A stretch of 64,000 bases of DNA, from NCBI GenBank assembly GCA_013399875.1, contig VXAZ01007999.1, positions 92,057 to 156,056 on the forward strand, read 5' to 3'. Below the pieces are notes generated by a model. That model ran no database searches, was not told where the DNA came from, and saw only the letters and a list, made by a program, of their open reading frames with translations. A program made the position numbers and the translations under genes. Positions 11,095 to 22,690 of this stretch are shown here, piece by piece. How positions within the stretch are numbered: the first letter of the stretch is position 1; every line of letters starts with the position of its first letter. This stretch comes from Gymnorhina tibicen (Eukaryota > Chordata > Aves > Passeriformes > Artamidae).

Positions 11095-13010
11095 AAGCGC
11101 TTCCCTCTCCAGGTGCCCAGAGGTGGGAAGGCTGCCGGCCTGGAATATCTCCCCACGGATTGTGAAACCCCCCTAGTGTTCAGAGGCAGCAGGGAAAAGC
11201 ACCCGAAGCAGGGGATCCTTCCAGAACACCTCCGAGCTGGCCTGAATTCCTCTGTGGGCAGCTCTGGGATTATCCCACCTCGCAGGGCAGGATGGCCTTG
11301 GCCACACGGTTCAGAGGGTGAAAATAAGATTGTAAATGGGATTGACCCAGAGCCGAGCAGGTGATGACCCAGGGAGCAGAGGCTTTGCCAAGTCTATCCC
11401 AGAAAGTAGCAGGAAACTTTCTGCCTGTGTTCCTACAGCTTGTTTATGTTGGACTCTGCCACTTGCTCCTTTGAACTGCCTTGATTGTGAAGGTTTGTTG
11501 GTGGGGTTTTTTTGTTGTTTCTCTAATAAGCTGCGTAGTGCAGTTTATTCTGTATCACAGAAACGTCTCTGAGAGAAAGACAACTCATGCACAGAATTAC
11601 TCAGACGTACATCCCATCCTGCAGAGAGGAACAATGAGCGTGCCAGCGCAGCAGAGCCTGCGAAAAGCTGTAACGAGGCTGCTGGAAACAACAACAAGAA
11701 GGTTGGACGAGCTGTAGAAACAAAAGCCAAAGCCTCTGATCAAAGAATCGAATTAGAGACAAGAAAGCAAGAGAGAGCTGGCTGACAGTCAAGCAGACGC
11801 CCTGTGGGACTCGCAGAACACAATTTAATCTGTCTTTGCTTCAGCTGTCCAGCCATAAAATGGTTGTTGGCCATGTTGCCCAGGCAGTTCAGGGGAGGCT
11901 GGGGTCAGACGGCCTCTTATGAGATGTCTGCACTCTCTCCAGCCACGTGGATCCTGTTTTGATATGAAGGTAAATAAAGATGAAATTCTTGAACACAGGC
12001 ACGGTTAAATCAAATTTCTAAATTATTTTGTATTTCACTCTTCACCACCTGGGAGTTCTTGCTGAAGCTTTTTCAGCTGTGGAGAGGTTCTGGACCTTTT
12101 TTTCCAGCTGAAGAAGTTGGAACTGGAGCCTTTGAGCCTTAGAAGGTCCCTTTCCTCTTCCTCACTGCTACTTCTGTGAGATTTGTCTGGACACCATCCC
12201 TCTTAAGGCCATTACTCCCCCACCCAACAGGGCTGGAATTGGCTGCGATGTGCAGAAGTTGGGGAGTCAAAGCACCTGCAGCTGCACAACCGATTTCCAG
12301 GGAAAACAAACCCAAAATCAAGCTGGCTGGAGCAAAGCCAGACCCACTGTCTCATCTCAATCAGCAGATCAGTTTCTGTCTGAACAGTCCTGTCTCCTTT
12401 CCCACACAGTTTAAGTCCAAGGGAAATTATATCAAATGAGACAAAATCTGATTTTGATTTTTCATTCTGTCTCTGTCACCTTTGCTGTCTTCATACCCCA
12501 AGGGCCCGGTGGCTTCTGGCTGAGACTGAAATATTTAAATGGCATCTGAAACACAAATATTAACAGGGAGAGGAACTATTCCCTGGAAGAGCTGACCAAA
12601 GAGCAGGGCTAATTCTCCATCCCTTAGAGCCAAACCAGGAGAGCATGGCAGGAACCACAGCTTGTTAGACTCAGTGCAGAGGTCAGTCACTGCGCTTTTC
12701 TGAGCTTCAGAAGTGCAAGAGGGCAGAACAGAGCAGCCCACAGGTTCTTTGTGACCAGAGAACCCCCAGGACTAACTCTGGCTCACACAAAGTCTCTGCT
12801 GCACCTGGCACCAGCCCTGGAGAGGAACCTGCACCACTCTTGGGGGTTATTAAAGCAGAAAAAGCATGAGACCCAGGACTAGAATTTCAAGCCAAACCTG
12901 CATCGTTTACAGCAACACCTCCGGTTTGACCACAGCGGTTTCTAGGTAACAAAAGTCTTTATCATCCCATGCTCCTTAAAAATTCACCTGGAAGTGAATC
13001 CCCCCTGGCT
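11095..13010. other. Gene-free unique sequence
   Basis: Unique DNA including an AT-leaning segment around 11940-12060 and short unrecognised frames. No transposon consensus was identified. Confidence 0.5.
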
Positions 13011-13208
13011 GCCCAGCTTTCCAGGGACGCAGAACCTTGTTCCCCATGGTCTCGGGGTGATGGCTCTGCCTGTGACACATGGGGACATTTGGCTGGGCAC
13101 AGCTGCCATTGCCCAGCTTTCCAGGGACGCAGAACCTTGTTCCCCATGGTCTCGGGGTGATGGCTCTGCCTGTGACACGAGGATGTCTGGCTGGGCACAG
13201 CTGCCATT
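13011..13208. repeat. Tandem duplication of a ~100-bp unit
   Basis: Two head-to-tail copies begin with GCCCAGCTTTCCAGGGACGC. Copy one is 13011-13110 (100 bases) and copy two 13111-13208 (98 bases). The first 78 or so bases appear identical. Differences concentrate near CACATGGGGACATTTGG versus CACGAGGATGTCTGG, including a 2-base length change. Open frames here repeat a peptide segment only because the DNA is duplicated. No known repeat family was recognised. Confidence 0.95.
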
Positions 13209-14999
13209 CACACCCAGAGGCCTGGCACCCCACGTGTTAATGCAGATCCGCTGGAGCCCGTTCATCGATGCTGATAGGAGTCCACGAGCTCCTTAACCCC
13301 TGTCCAGCGCTGTCAGGCTGAATAGATGGCTTGCCCTCGTGTTTGCAGCTTTCACTGCCTTGTCACAGAATATCTCCAGGGGCCAGAGGCCACACCACAG
13401 CTCCCATCAATCCAGCTGCGTGCCCTGCCGGGCTGCATTAGCCCTTTCCGTCTCTGTCAGGCTCGGGGAGGCAGGCAGGGATGTTTACTGATATCCCCAG
13501 CACAGTCAATCTCTGAGCCAGCTCGGCTCTGTGACCCCTCTCTTCACAAATCACATTGGTTGAAGGCTATAATTATGGGTTATAATTAGAAGTGGAGCTT
13601 CATTTAATGGAGGCAGCAACGTGTCAGGTGTCCCCAGAGTCCACCAAGCTGCGAGCTATGATTCCCCCTCGCTCCCCTCAGCTGCTGCTGCTGGTTTGGA
13701 GCACATCAAATGCCTGCTGAGCTTGAGGGTGACCTAGAGGATGATCTTGCTTCAGATGTTGTATCCCCAGCTAAGAAGTCAAGCTCTAAACAGGAATTTA
13801 GCCCATCATTGCACCTACTGGATCTTACAGGACCATGGATTGGATCCACCAGCTCTCAATGATTCCCACAGGAGGATCCCTCCCTTTTCCTAGCAAATCT
13901 CCAAAGAACACCCAGTGCATGCACTTTTACTCCCTTCCCAGATCACAAATTCAAGCAGAAATGAACATGTCATAGAGAAAATTCCCATCTATACGAAGGC
14001 ATGGAAGATGATCCAGTCTTTGTTATATTTATTGTCCTGAGAGAGGTTTGTTCTACCTCCCCATAACCCTCCAGTAGCAAACAAACTTTGGAGAACATTC
14101 AGGGGCCTCTTCATCTCTTAATCAACCTAAACCTTTTGTGTCCTGGTAGATTCCAAAGCCAACTTCTTCTGGACTATCAGCACTAAGAAAAGAAGGTATT
14201 GCCATGGAGCAAGGTTAAAATCCAAAGCAGAGGAGCATAAAAAACACCTGTGAGAAAGAAAACAACGCACAAACCTAGTCAGGACAAGTTCCTGCTGCTC
14301 TGCACTGCCCAAGTGGCCAGCCCTGTGTCACCACAGTGCAATGACAGCCCTCGGCAGCCTTTGGGTGCAGGAAATCCTTGGCCTTTCTGCAGACTATGGA
14401 AAAAGCCAGCAGGGTCTTTGTTGTGAGATGACTGCAGGACACAAGGAGTCAAGATCATTCCTCATCAAGTCAAAGAAGTGAAGAGCACATTCCAAATTCA
14501 ATTGGTGTCAACAGGAATTCAGCTCCTGTTCAGGCACTCGAAGCAGTGAAACTGCACCAGGAATTTGCTCTGCAGCCTGGGCAAGGAGCTGATAAAGGTG
14601 ACACATTCAAGTCTCAACAAGGGGGTGAGAATACCACTTCCTATCTGGAAATCGTTGGGGTGTCTTTGGAAAAACACAATGAGAGAATTTCAAAAGAGCA
14701 CTCGCTGTACCTTGGAGCTGCTTTTGCTTTTTGTGCTTCTGAGAAGAAACCACCAAGGGAAGAAATAGAGCCACGACTGCCAGAGCGAGGTTCCCAAGGG
14801 CTCTCTCATAAGCACTTGAGTGGTGCCACCTGAACATGAGAAGAACACGCTGGGAAGAACCAAACCCAGCAAAGGTGTTTCACAAGAGAGTGTCCTGCTC
14901 TGATGAAGTCATTCCAGCCAGCACTGGCCTCCAATCAAAGGGGAGTTTTGGAATCAGCTTCCCAGGCATTTTGTGTGATAACCTGGCTCTCTTTCCCTC
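13209..14999. other. Gene-free sequence
   Basis: From about 13700 to 14980 composition is fairly even. A 95-codon plus-strand frame at 14546-14833 is rich in charged residues, unlike most chance frames here, but matches no family I know. No splice-bounded exon is evident. Confidence 0.4.
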
Positions 15000-15170
15000 A
15001 CCCTGACAGAGCAGAGACTGGAGAAAATGATGAGGATTTTATAGCTCTCTGCGGTAAGCAGTTAATAACTCTCTGAGGCGATAGATCTGGGCTCCACTGC
15101 GGGGCTGGAATAATTCACAATAAAATATGACTTTTCATTTATCTCCTTGACATTTAATAAATACTTCCTG
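15000..15170. other. Short AT-rich island
   Basis: AT-rich complex tract around ATAATTCACAATAAAATATG and a downstream TTTAATAAATAC. A possible regulatory element or old repeat remnant; not recognised. Confidence 0.2.
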
Positions 15171-16937
15171 GTGAAGCCCGGGGAAGAGGGAGAAGGGAGA
15201 GGGTGGTCACCAGGTGCTTTCAGGGAACGTGGCACATGGGGAAGGGTGGTTAGAGACCAACCAGCAAACACAGGCCTGGGAGCTGGTGGGGGAATTAGGG
15301 TGATGAGGCTTCAGCTTAACGGGGATTTTTTTTGTTCACGACCATCCTAAGAGGCCCCTTCTGAGCCAGGCTGGGCCCCTGTGGACACTGATGTTTCTAG
15401 TACTGATAGCAGTGGATGAAGGGTGCAAATGCTGAGGCAAAATGGTGTGTGGCCCTTTCCCCTCTCTTGTGCTGCCACCACCCCAGTGTCCCCACACGAG
15501 GAGGGCTGGAGCATCCCAAAGTCTCCGTGCTGCTGGCCCTGTGTGCCAAGATGCTTCTGCAGCTGCCTTTGCTTGGGAACGGAGGTGCCTCACGGACATA
15601 CATCCTCCTGTCGCTGCAGAGAGGCAGGAAAACATTGTCTGTGTACTTCGGGAAAAGAAATAAACCCGAGGCAGAAACTTGTCTGGAGAGAACCAACATC
15701 GGTTTGCCTGGGGCAGTCTCGGAGTTCCGCAGCACAAGGGTGAGCCCAGCCGAGAACGCGTCCTCGCTTCCCCTGCAAGCGTGACGGATTCCCACTGAGG
15801 TGCCGCCTGAGAGCTGGGACGGGGCCTCCAAATCCCATCTGGCACCAGAAGGAAGGGGAGCTCACCCTCAGAAAATGTAAAATCAGTGAGCACCTCTGGC
15901 AGGAGCTGCTGTTTGCTCCCAGCCCCCTCAGAAATCCCAGTGGCCTCCCAGGTGAGCGGCAGTGCCCAGGTTTGCTACATGGGAGAAACCTGCATCCCCC
16001 TGGAGTTTCCCTCTGCTGGATCCCCTTTGCCTTGAGCAGTCAGTGGAGACGGCACAGACACCAGCCCTAGTGAAGGAACACGACTCCCTGGGACATACAG
16101 AACCAGGGAGATTGCTGGGAGCCAGATTTGCCCATGGCTCCTTTGCAGTGTCTTTCCACTGCCTCCCGTCTTCTTGAGCATCTTTTTATCTACACAGATG
16201 CCACTTCCTTCTCAGTCCTTTCCATCCACACACTCATCATGATCAATGGAAGAGGCTCTTGGCTTCCCCCACTCCAAACAGGCCTTCACACAAAGCCCTG
16301 ATGGACACAGAGCCCTGGAGGTCCCCAGTTCCCTTTTCCCTCCGTGGCTGTGTCCTGGTTTGGGTGAAGAGCTCATCTCTACAGCAGGGAGGTGAGAATG
16401 TTGCTGTATTGTTCTAAACACTCCGGAAGTGTTTTAGCAACACAGGCAAACAACAAATATTATCCTGTGCACAATATCGACTCAGTTAATTGGCAAGTGA
16501 GGTGTTGGCCTGGCCTCCTGCTTGGCTTCAATTGTGGATGCACCGAGCTCTGTCTCTGCTCATCAGGCTGTCAGTGGGAAAGGCTCCACACAGGGTAATC
16601 ACAGCCTGCTGCAAACTCGGTGCTCAGGAAAGCTGCAAATCAAAAGAAAACAGCAGACAAACACTGAGGGGAGGTGGAAGGAGGGGCGGAGGGGGCCAAA
16701 CTGGAGAACACGGGCAAACTCGCAGCCTGCAATTGTAGCTGCTCCTTCTGGCAGCCGGTGGGTTCCTGAGGAACTTCTTGGAGTTGGTTTGAGGCTCGTG
16801 TTGGGTGGCTACAGGCAGACCCAGATGAAATGCACAGGAAGGGAAGAGCTGAGAGCTGCAGAAGGGAGTTTCCTTGTTGTTCAGCTAACAGGAGAGGGGA
16901 CAGCTGGTGCTGGAGCATAGCAAACTGGAAGAAAGGG
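15171..16937. other. Gene-free sequence, fairly GC-rich
   Basis: Overlapping frames of up to 185 codons at 15336-15893 occur on both strands in different frames, as expected of GC-rich non-coding DNA. No repeat or exon was recognised. Confidence 0.5.
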
Positions 16938-17035
16938 GATATTCTGCCACTGCCTTTTCACATAACCTCAGGCAAGTCACAGGGACTTCCTTTGCCACAG
17001 CTCGCACATGGCAAATGGGCACTGTGGTCTCTCCT
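16938..17035 (+). mobile_element. MIR/CORE-SINE-like fragment
   Basis: The part CATAACCTCAGGCAAGTCAC followed by ACTTCC, then a CACAGCTCGCACATGGCAAATGGG-like stretch, matches the MIR backbone. That backbone runs from a tRNA-related region through GACCTTGGGCAAGTCAC, CTCTGTGCCTCAGTTTCC and CTGTAAAATGGG. Only the central part is recognisable and it is heavily diverged, as expected of an old element. The tRNA-like head is lost. Confidence 0.5.
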
Positions 17036-17065
17036 GTGCCTCTCCTGCTGTTACTGCTTAAGGAC

Positions 17066-17220
17066 CAGGTTTTCTAAGGCAATTTGCACCCCTAAGGATG
17101 CACGTGTGTGCCCAGAAGTATTTAAAATTGTTCTAAGCAATTATGTGCCTAACTCACTTGGGTCTTGTCCCATTTCAGTGCAGCCTCAGGCATCCAAATG
17201 CCTCTGCAATTCTGGCCCCT
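17066..17220 (+). mobile_element. Old sauropsid-type interspersed repeat fragment
   Basis: The segment contains TGTGCCTAACTCACTTGGG and later CATCCAAATGCCTCTGCAATTCTGGCCC. I recognise this order (CCTAACTCCC..., then CCTAAATACCTTTGAGGATCTGGGCC) from repeats abundant in turtles and other sauropsids, but cannot give the family name. It follows the MIR-like fragment by about 30 bases, so the two could belong to one composite insertion. Confidence 0.45.
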
Positions 17221-20200
17221 GGACTTTTTGAAGCAGCAAATTGTCTCTTGCTATGAGTGTCTGTATAACTGTGAGTGTCTGTGGACACATGTACTCACAT
17301 CACTGTCTTCTGATGGCACAAGGAACCAAGGAGCTACAGTGCTCCAAAGCTAAAAGCTGTGCCCCAGGAGGTCTCACTTTGCAGGTTCTTATTGCAGGTG
17401 CAATATCAGCTCAGCTACAGAACTACATCTGATTCTCTCCCCACTTTGCACCCGGGCCACGCGAGACTGCGCCTGTTCCTGCCTCAAGAGCTGGGCAGAG
17501 CTGATGGATGGCCCTGGTGGTTGTTGGCTCTCTGGAAGGGGTTCTCAGAGTCACACAGAAGCATGAGGGGAGGCAAGTAAACTGGTAACCTCTTCATGAG
17601 GTTACCATGAACCTGGAGAGACAAAAAGCTGTAAGAACTGTGGCTGGCAGAGCGGGTTGACGGTGCAGCTCCTCGCTTCCCCTGCAGACAGGCATTGAAC
17701 TCACAGCAGCCAGGAAATCCCCCACATTCGGAGATCACATCCTTGGTGGAAGTGGTGTCACATCAGAGAAGCGCAGGGCAGTCTGGCCACTGGGGACAAG
17801 GCTGCTCTCCATCATATCGATTCCATTAAACAACTCTTCCCCAGCTCCAGACGTGCCAGGAAGTGTGGGGGGCTCAGGGCAGTGCAAACTCACCCGCTCA
17901 GCTCTGACAGCTGCCTGGGCTCGGGTCTGTTTGCTAGGCAGGCACTTGGACTGGAGTGTCAGCCTTTCTGTCAAGCTCCTGCTCAGAGAGGATGACAAAG
18001 AGGGGGGAAGGCACGCGGCTGAGAACGATCCCTAGTGCTGGAGCCAGGCCACGAGGCTGGCAGGTGTATTTCATGTACACATCACTTCCAAACCGGGAAG
18101 CTGCAAACTGAATTTGTTAGTACAGGGCTTACTCTGCCTTTGTGCATGCCGTGTGTAACCCCGGCCCCCAGGTTCGTCTGGAAAACAGACATTTCCATTA
18201 GCAGTGCTCAAAACTCGGCTCTGTCAGCACTTCCACTGCACGTCTGGAGGAGTTAACTCCCCATAAAGCACCAGCTCCCAGCTGGAACACAGCACACAAG
18301 AGGGGGAGAGAGATCTGCATAAGTCCCATTAGCGTTTAACGTTCTTATCTCTGGGGCCCCGTAGTTGGAAAACACCTCCCCAGCTCAGTGCAGGAGCCAG
18401 CATCCTTCCCAGATTTATTCTGCAGACATTTGGCTGGGGATTTTACTTAAGGTTTAACTCGATTGGCAGCCGTTGTTTTTCCGGGTGGCTTCTGTTCCAG
18501 CTCTAGGTTTCTGTAAAGCAGCTCTGAGATGCATTGGCAGAGTGTGCTGGGTGTTAATTACCAGCTACAAGCACAGCCTCAAATGCAGAAGGATTTTTTC
18601 ATTCACAATCTGGCATGGAATTACAAGGAGAGCAACAGGTTGTGGAGAAGAGAGTTATCTTCTTACCTGCCTCCAAATTGGATGAGAGTTTGGGAGCCAG
18701 GTAGGGAGGGCAAAGTCTGTGCCAGGGAAGCAGGGAGGGACAGATTTAGGAGAACACTAAAGTTTAGTCCAACTGAACACAGTTTCACGTGTGTGATCAT
18801 CTGCTGCAGGATGAGCTGCACGCTGGAACACTATGGAAACCCATCCAGGGAATCGGGGATGCTACAAATCCATGCAGAGCCACTGCAGATGTTCCAAGAT
18901 CCCGGCTCCCCGACAGCCCTGCTGGTGCTCACAGCCCTGTATTTATAGCCCACAGTGCATACAGTCCCTAGATCCACCGCCTGCAGGCCAGGGAAGTTTG
19001 GGAAGGCAGTACCTCAGATGAACTTCTGTCTGAAGGAACAGAGGATCCATCCATACAGGAGCGATGGGAGAGCTCAGCCCGGCTCGCAGCAGAGAGGGAG
19101 CTGCTCCGATTCCAGGCACAGAGAGGAAAGCGAGGAACAACCACAGCACTTTATCTACCAAATATTTCCGTGTCTCGCATGAAATTGGATTTTCTCAGAG
19201 CCTGCATCTCCCTCCCCAGGAGTCAAGGCTGGAAACATCCTTCTGAGAAACACCAACGAAGGCAAAGAGAAACGCAGAGATATTTCAGCATCACTGAGGG
19301 GGTTTCAAGGCTGCAGCAGAATTTCTCTCTCCTCTCACTCCTGCCCTTATCTCCAAAGCTCTTCACGTCGTGCAGAGCCCAGCACCTTGTGAATCCTGGA
19401 GCAGAAAATAAACAGGGAGCAGCACCAGCAACAAGATTCTTATTAGAGATCCCTCATGTCCACATCTGGGAGCAGGCAGAGACAAACCTGGGAGCCTGCC
19501 AGCACACGGGGAAGGCTTTCCTTGAGATTCCTGGCTGGATGTTGAACTTCCCCTCCCTTTGCCAGTGTGATTGCTGCCTAGGAGCAGAGAACACACCATT
19601 TCTGCCTTGCTTTGGGGAGGTCTCTTCCCGAGGGCAGCAGGGGAGAGAGAGAGGGGGAGAATCAGGTATTCATGTTGGGAAGCCTCACAAAACCTTTGTT
19701 CAGGCTGTGGGGAATGAGCCTTCCGTGGTCCTGCTGAGCACTCAGAGCTGTTTGAAATCTTGGTGCTTAGGGCAGGATTGAGGTGAATGAAACAACGGGC
19801 AAAGAACAGGAACCCCAGAAGGAAATATGATTTGTGTCTTAGAGCAGTGCCTCAGAAATAACCAGGCCGGAGGGAACCTCCAGTGTGTGAGGAGCTGGCC
19901 ACAGCTCTGCTCCGAGGAGCCTGAATCCAACCAGCTGAGACGGAGCAGGGGGACAGGCAGAAGGAAACCCCGGAAATCCAGCAGTGCAAAGAGCCCTGAA
20001 TGATCCACTCCAACCTGCACACTTGAGCCCAAGCAGGATTCAAGCCACTGCATTACCAGGAAGAGAAATTTTTCAGAAGAAACTTATCAATTGCTATTAA
20101 CTAATTAAATGACCCTCTTTGAGACACAGGTGTTAGAAGATGGAAAGTATCATTTTTTTGAGAAGAAATACTCAGTCCCTGTCCTCAGTGTCTGTTTCTG

Positions 20201-20689
20201 TGCTGGATTTTTCTCCCTGCAGCTCCAGGTCTCCTGAACTTTGCTGGGGGATTGCCTATTTTTAACCTGCCTTGGCACTTGTGTTATCGTTCATGTCAGA
20301 ATGAGGCCAGGTAATAAATATATCTTCCCACCAAAACTTCCCAGATTTTGTTAATTTAGACACTCTAGTGTGAAGCCTACCATGCTTAGGGAATGCTGCA
20401 GAAGGAATGTCTCAGTCCTGCACTGAGAGCAGACTCCTGGTTCCCAACCAAGGGAAGTTTGTGCAGGCACATGGACACCCCATGTGCCATTGCCAGGGGA
20501 TCAGGAGTATTTTTGTCACCTGCACGGGTCTCACTCCAGAGCTGTGCTTCAGGAGCCTCAGTATTTATGTGTCACCGATTTGTCAGCTGCCTGGGAACAT
20601 CTGCTACAGGTAGGAAATCAATCCATGGCATTAGCACAGCCCAGCACCACAGCTTTCCTTACTGAAACCTCTCATAGATCTCAAGGCTA
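17221..20689. other. Gene-free unique sequence
   Basis: Unique DNA. It includes a purine tract at 19640-19660 and AT-leaning patches near 20085-20110 and 20310-20380. A 203-codon frame at 19170-19781 has no recognised domain. Confidence 0.5.
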
Positions 20690-20935
20690 AGAGAGCTTCC
20701 AAGGAAATTCCTGGGGTTTTGTATAATACTTCCCAGCCTGACAAACTAATTGCCCTATAATTCAAGCACAATTGCAATCTGTACTGGAAGGGATTATATG
20801 CAGATGACAGGGGTGACTCTCATTTCCTCTCTTACTTATGCTGAGCCTTTTTCTCTGGTAGCAATTCCATTGGAAAAAATAACCCTTGGAAATTATTAAC
20901 GCCCAAACCCCCATTTTATTAAACCTGCGTTAAAC
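20690..20935. promoter_or_regulatory. AT-rich complex island (candidate non-coding element)
   Basis: Contains ACTAATTGCCCTATAATTC near 20745, GCACAATTGCAATC near 20767 and GAAATTATTAACGCC near 20890. It is non-repetitive, has no frame over 60 codons lying wholly within it, and is flanked by GC-richer DNA. Regulatory function is inferred only. Confidence 0.25.
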
Positions 20936-22500
20936 CCACACATAGATCCAAAGGCTCCCGAGGAATCGCTCCTCCTGTTGGAGTTCTCCATACAAAAGCC
21001 TCCCTGCTCTGCCTGCTGGGAACCCTGCCAGCCCAGAGCCCGGGAGCTGGTGTAGTAATAGAAATGTAACATGATGTATCGTAAATTATACACGGGGTGG
21101 GAGCGGGGAGGGAGGGAGGTGCTGCGTGCAATTGTCTTTCACCCCTGGCAGTGAGCTCCGCCACTGCCTGAAGGTCTCCGGCTGACAAGGACTTGGGAGG
21201 AGATGGCTTTGTGCGCTCTGCACCTGCCAGGCTGAGCCTTTCCCGCTCAGAGCATCAAATCCCAGCATAGCAGGGGCTGCCTCACGCCTTCCATGGAAGT
21301 GTTCCCTCGGGAGAAGGCTGGCAGGACCCCCTCCGTGCACACCCCCAGCCAGCTGGGAGCACACAGCACACAAAGAGCGGTGCCCGGCACAAAGGATGGG
21401 TCTCGGAATTGTTGTTTCCCACAGACGTCAGTCCCTCGCAGCTTCGCTTGCGTCTTCCATTTGTTCTGCAGGAAGGAGGAGGCTCCAGCACAGTCAGCAG
21501 TTCTGGAATGAGGACATTTGCCTGCTCCCAAACAGGCAGAAGAGAAGCTAAGGAAGGATTTCAGTCCCTTGCCTCTCCTCCGTGCCACAGCTTCTCTCCC
21601 CCGGACTCCCTCAGGCTGGCTGTCTCACATTTTTACAGAAACTCTAACAATATCATACTTACAGCCATATGGAGAGCAAATTTTAAACATTCTATAAAAA
21701 TCTCAGCTGTTTTGTGGGATAGAAAAAAGAATTCCCCTCCTCCAGCCTTCCAGACTGTCCCACAGCCCAACTCTGTGTGCCAAACATCCCTTTTTTCTTC
21801 GCCTGCTGACTCCAAGGGCACATCCCACACGAGAGGCTCTGGCCTCCCATACCGTGCATCTCCCCTAGATCAGTATTCCCACGTTTCCTTGGCATTCCCC
21901 TCCTGTGGTGCAACCTAGGAGCAGTTTGTTGCTAGTACTGCCCACACGTGCCTGGAGGTCAGCAGCCAGGAGAAGCAGGAATGAACTCAGCAGGAAGGAG
22001 AGGAGAGATCCTGGTACTCGGAGATTGGCAGGGGGACATGAGCAGCTCATCCCAGCCTGGAATTGTGCATTTAATGACCTGAGGACAGGAGGATGCACAA
22101 ATTTCACAAAGCTCTGCCTGGTGCTGAGGGAGCACCATGTCTCCCTGAGGGATGTAAAGAGCCTTTAATCAGATCCCAGCAAGCAAAAGCCAAAACAGAG
22201 TGTAATTCTTGGAAAAAGACAGGTTTTTGGGGGTACTTTTTCTCTCCCAAGTGTATGAAAGTGCTTTTCTTTTTGTTTCAAAAATGCCAAACCTTTTCAT
22301 TGCGCCAGTTCCTAAGAAAAATTCACCACTTCGCTTCAAGGCTGCTATTTTCAGTTTTCCTGAACAGCCTACGGAAAGCTACATGGAGTAAAATGCTCTT
22401 TTAACTTTCAGTTTTGACTCAAAGAATTTTTGGTTTGCTCCCCAAAGATAAAGCTTTACTCTGCTTGGCTCCAGAAAGAGCCTGCTCCTTGGTTTTTCTG
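20936..22500. other. Gene-free unique sequence
   Basis: Includes a short G-rich tract (GGGAGGGAGGGAGG near 21105), moderate CpG around 21160-21440, and short unrecognised open frames. Confidence 0.5.
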
Positions 22501-22690
22501 AGGAAGGAAGGAAGGGAGGAAAGAAGGAAGGAAGGAAGGAAGGAAGGAAGGAAGGAAGGAAGGAAGGAAGGAAGGAAGGAAGGAAGGAAGGAAGGAAGGA
22601 AGGAAGGAAGGAAGGAAGGAAGGAAGGAAGGAAGGAAGGAAGGAAGGAAGGAAGGAAGGAAGGAAGGAAGGAAGGAAGGAAGGAAGGAAA
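22501..22690. repeat. (GGAA)n tetranucleotide microsatellite
   Basis: The array is interrupted at its left end (22501-22524) and then runs without interruption from about 22525 to 22689, roughly 41 units. The complementary strand reads (TTCC)n. Open frames through it encode long EGRK or LPSF runs and are artefacts of the repeat. An uninterrupted array of this length is expected to be highly variable in length between individuals. Confidence 0.99.

Noticed and set aside
13011..13208. CRISPR-like direct repeats
   Set aside because: Only two adjacent copies of a 100-base unit with no spacers, in eukaryotic DNA.
13363..13400. Reverse-oriented CR1 terminus at TCACAGAATATC
   Set aside because: Only a short TCACAGAAT match, with no further CR1 3'-end sequence beside it.
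19170..19781. 203-codon plus-strand open frame
   Set aside because: No domain, signal peptide or splice-site pattern; treated as chance.
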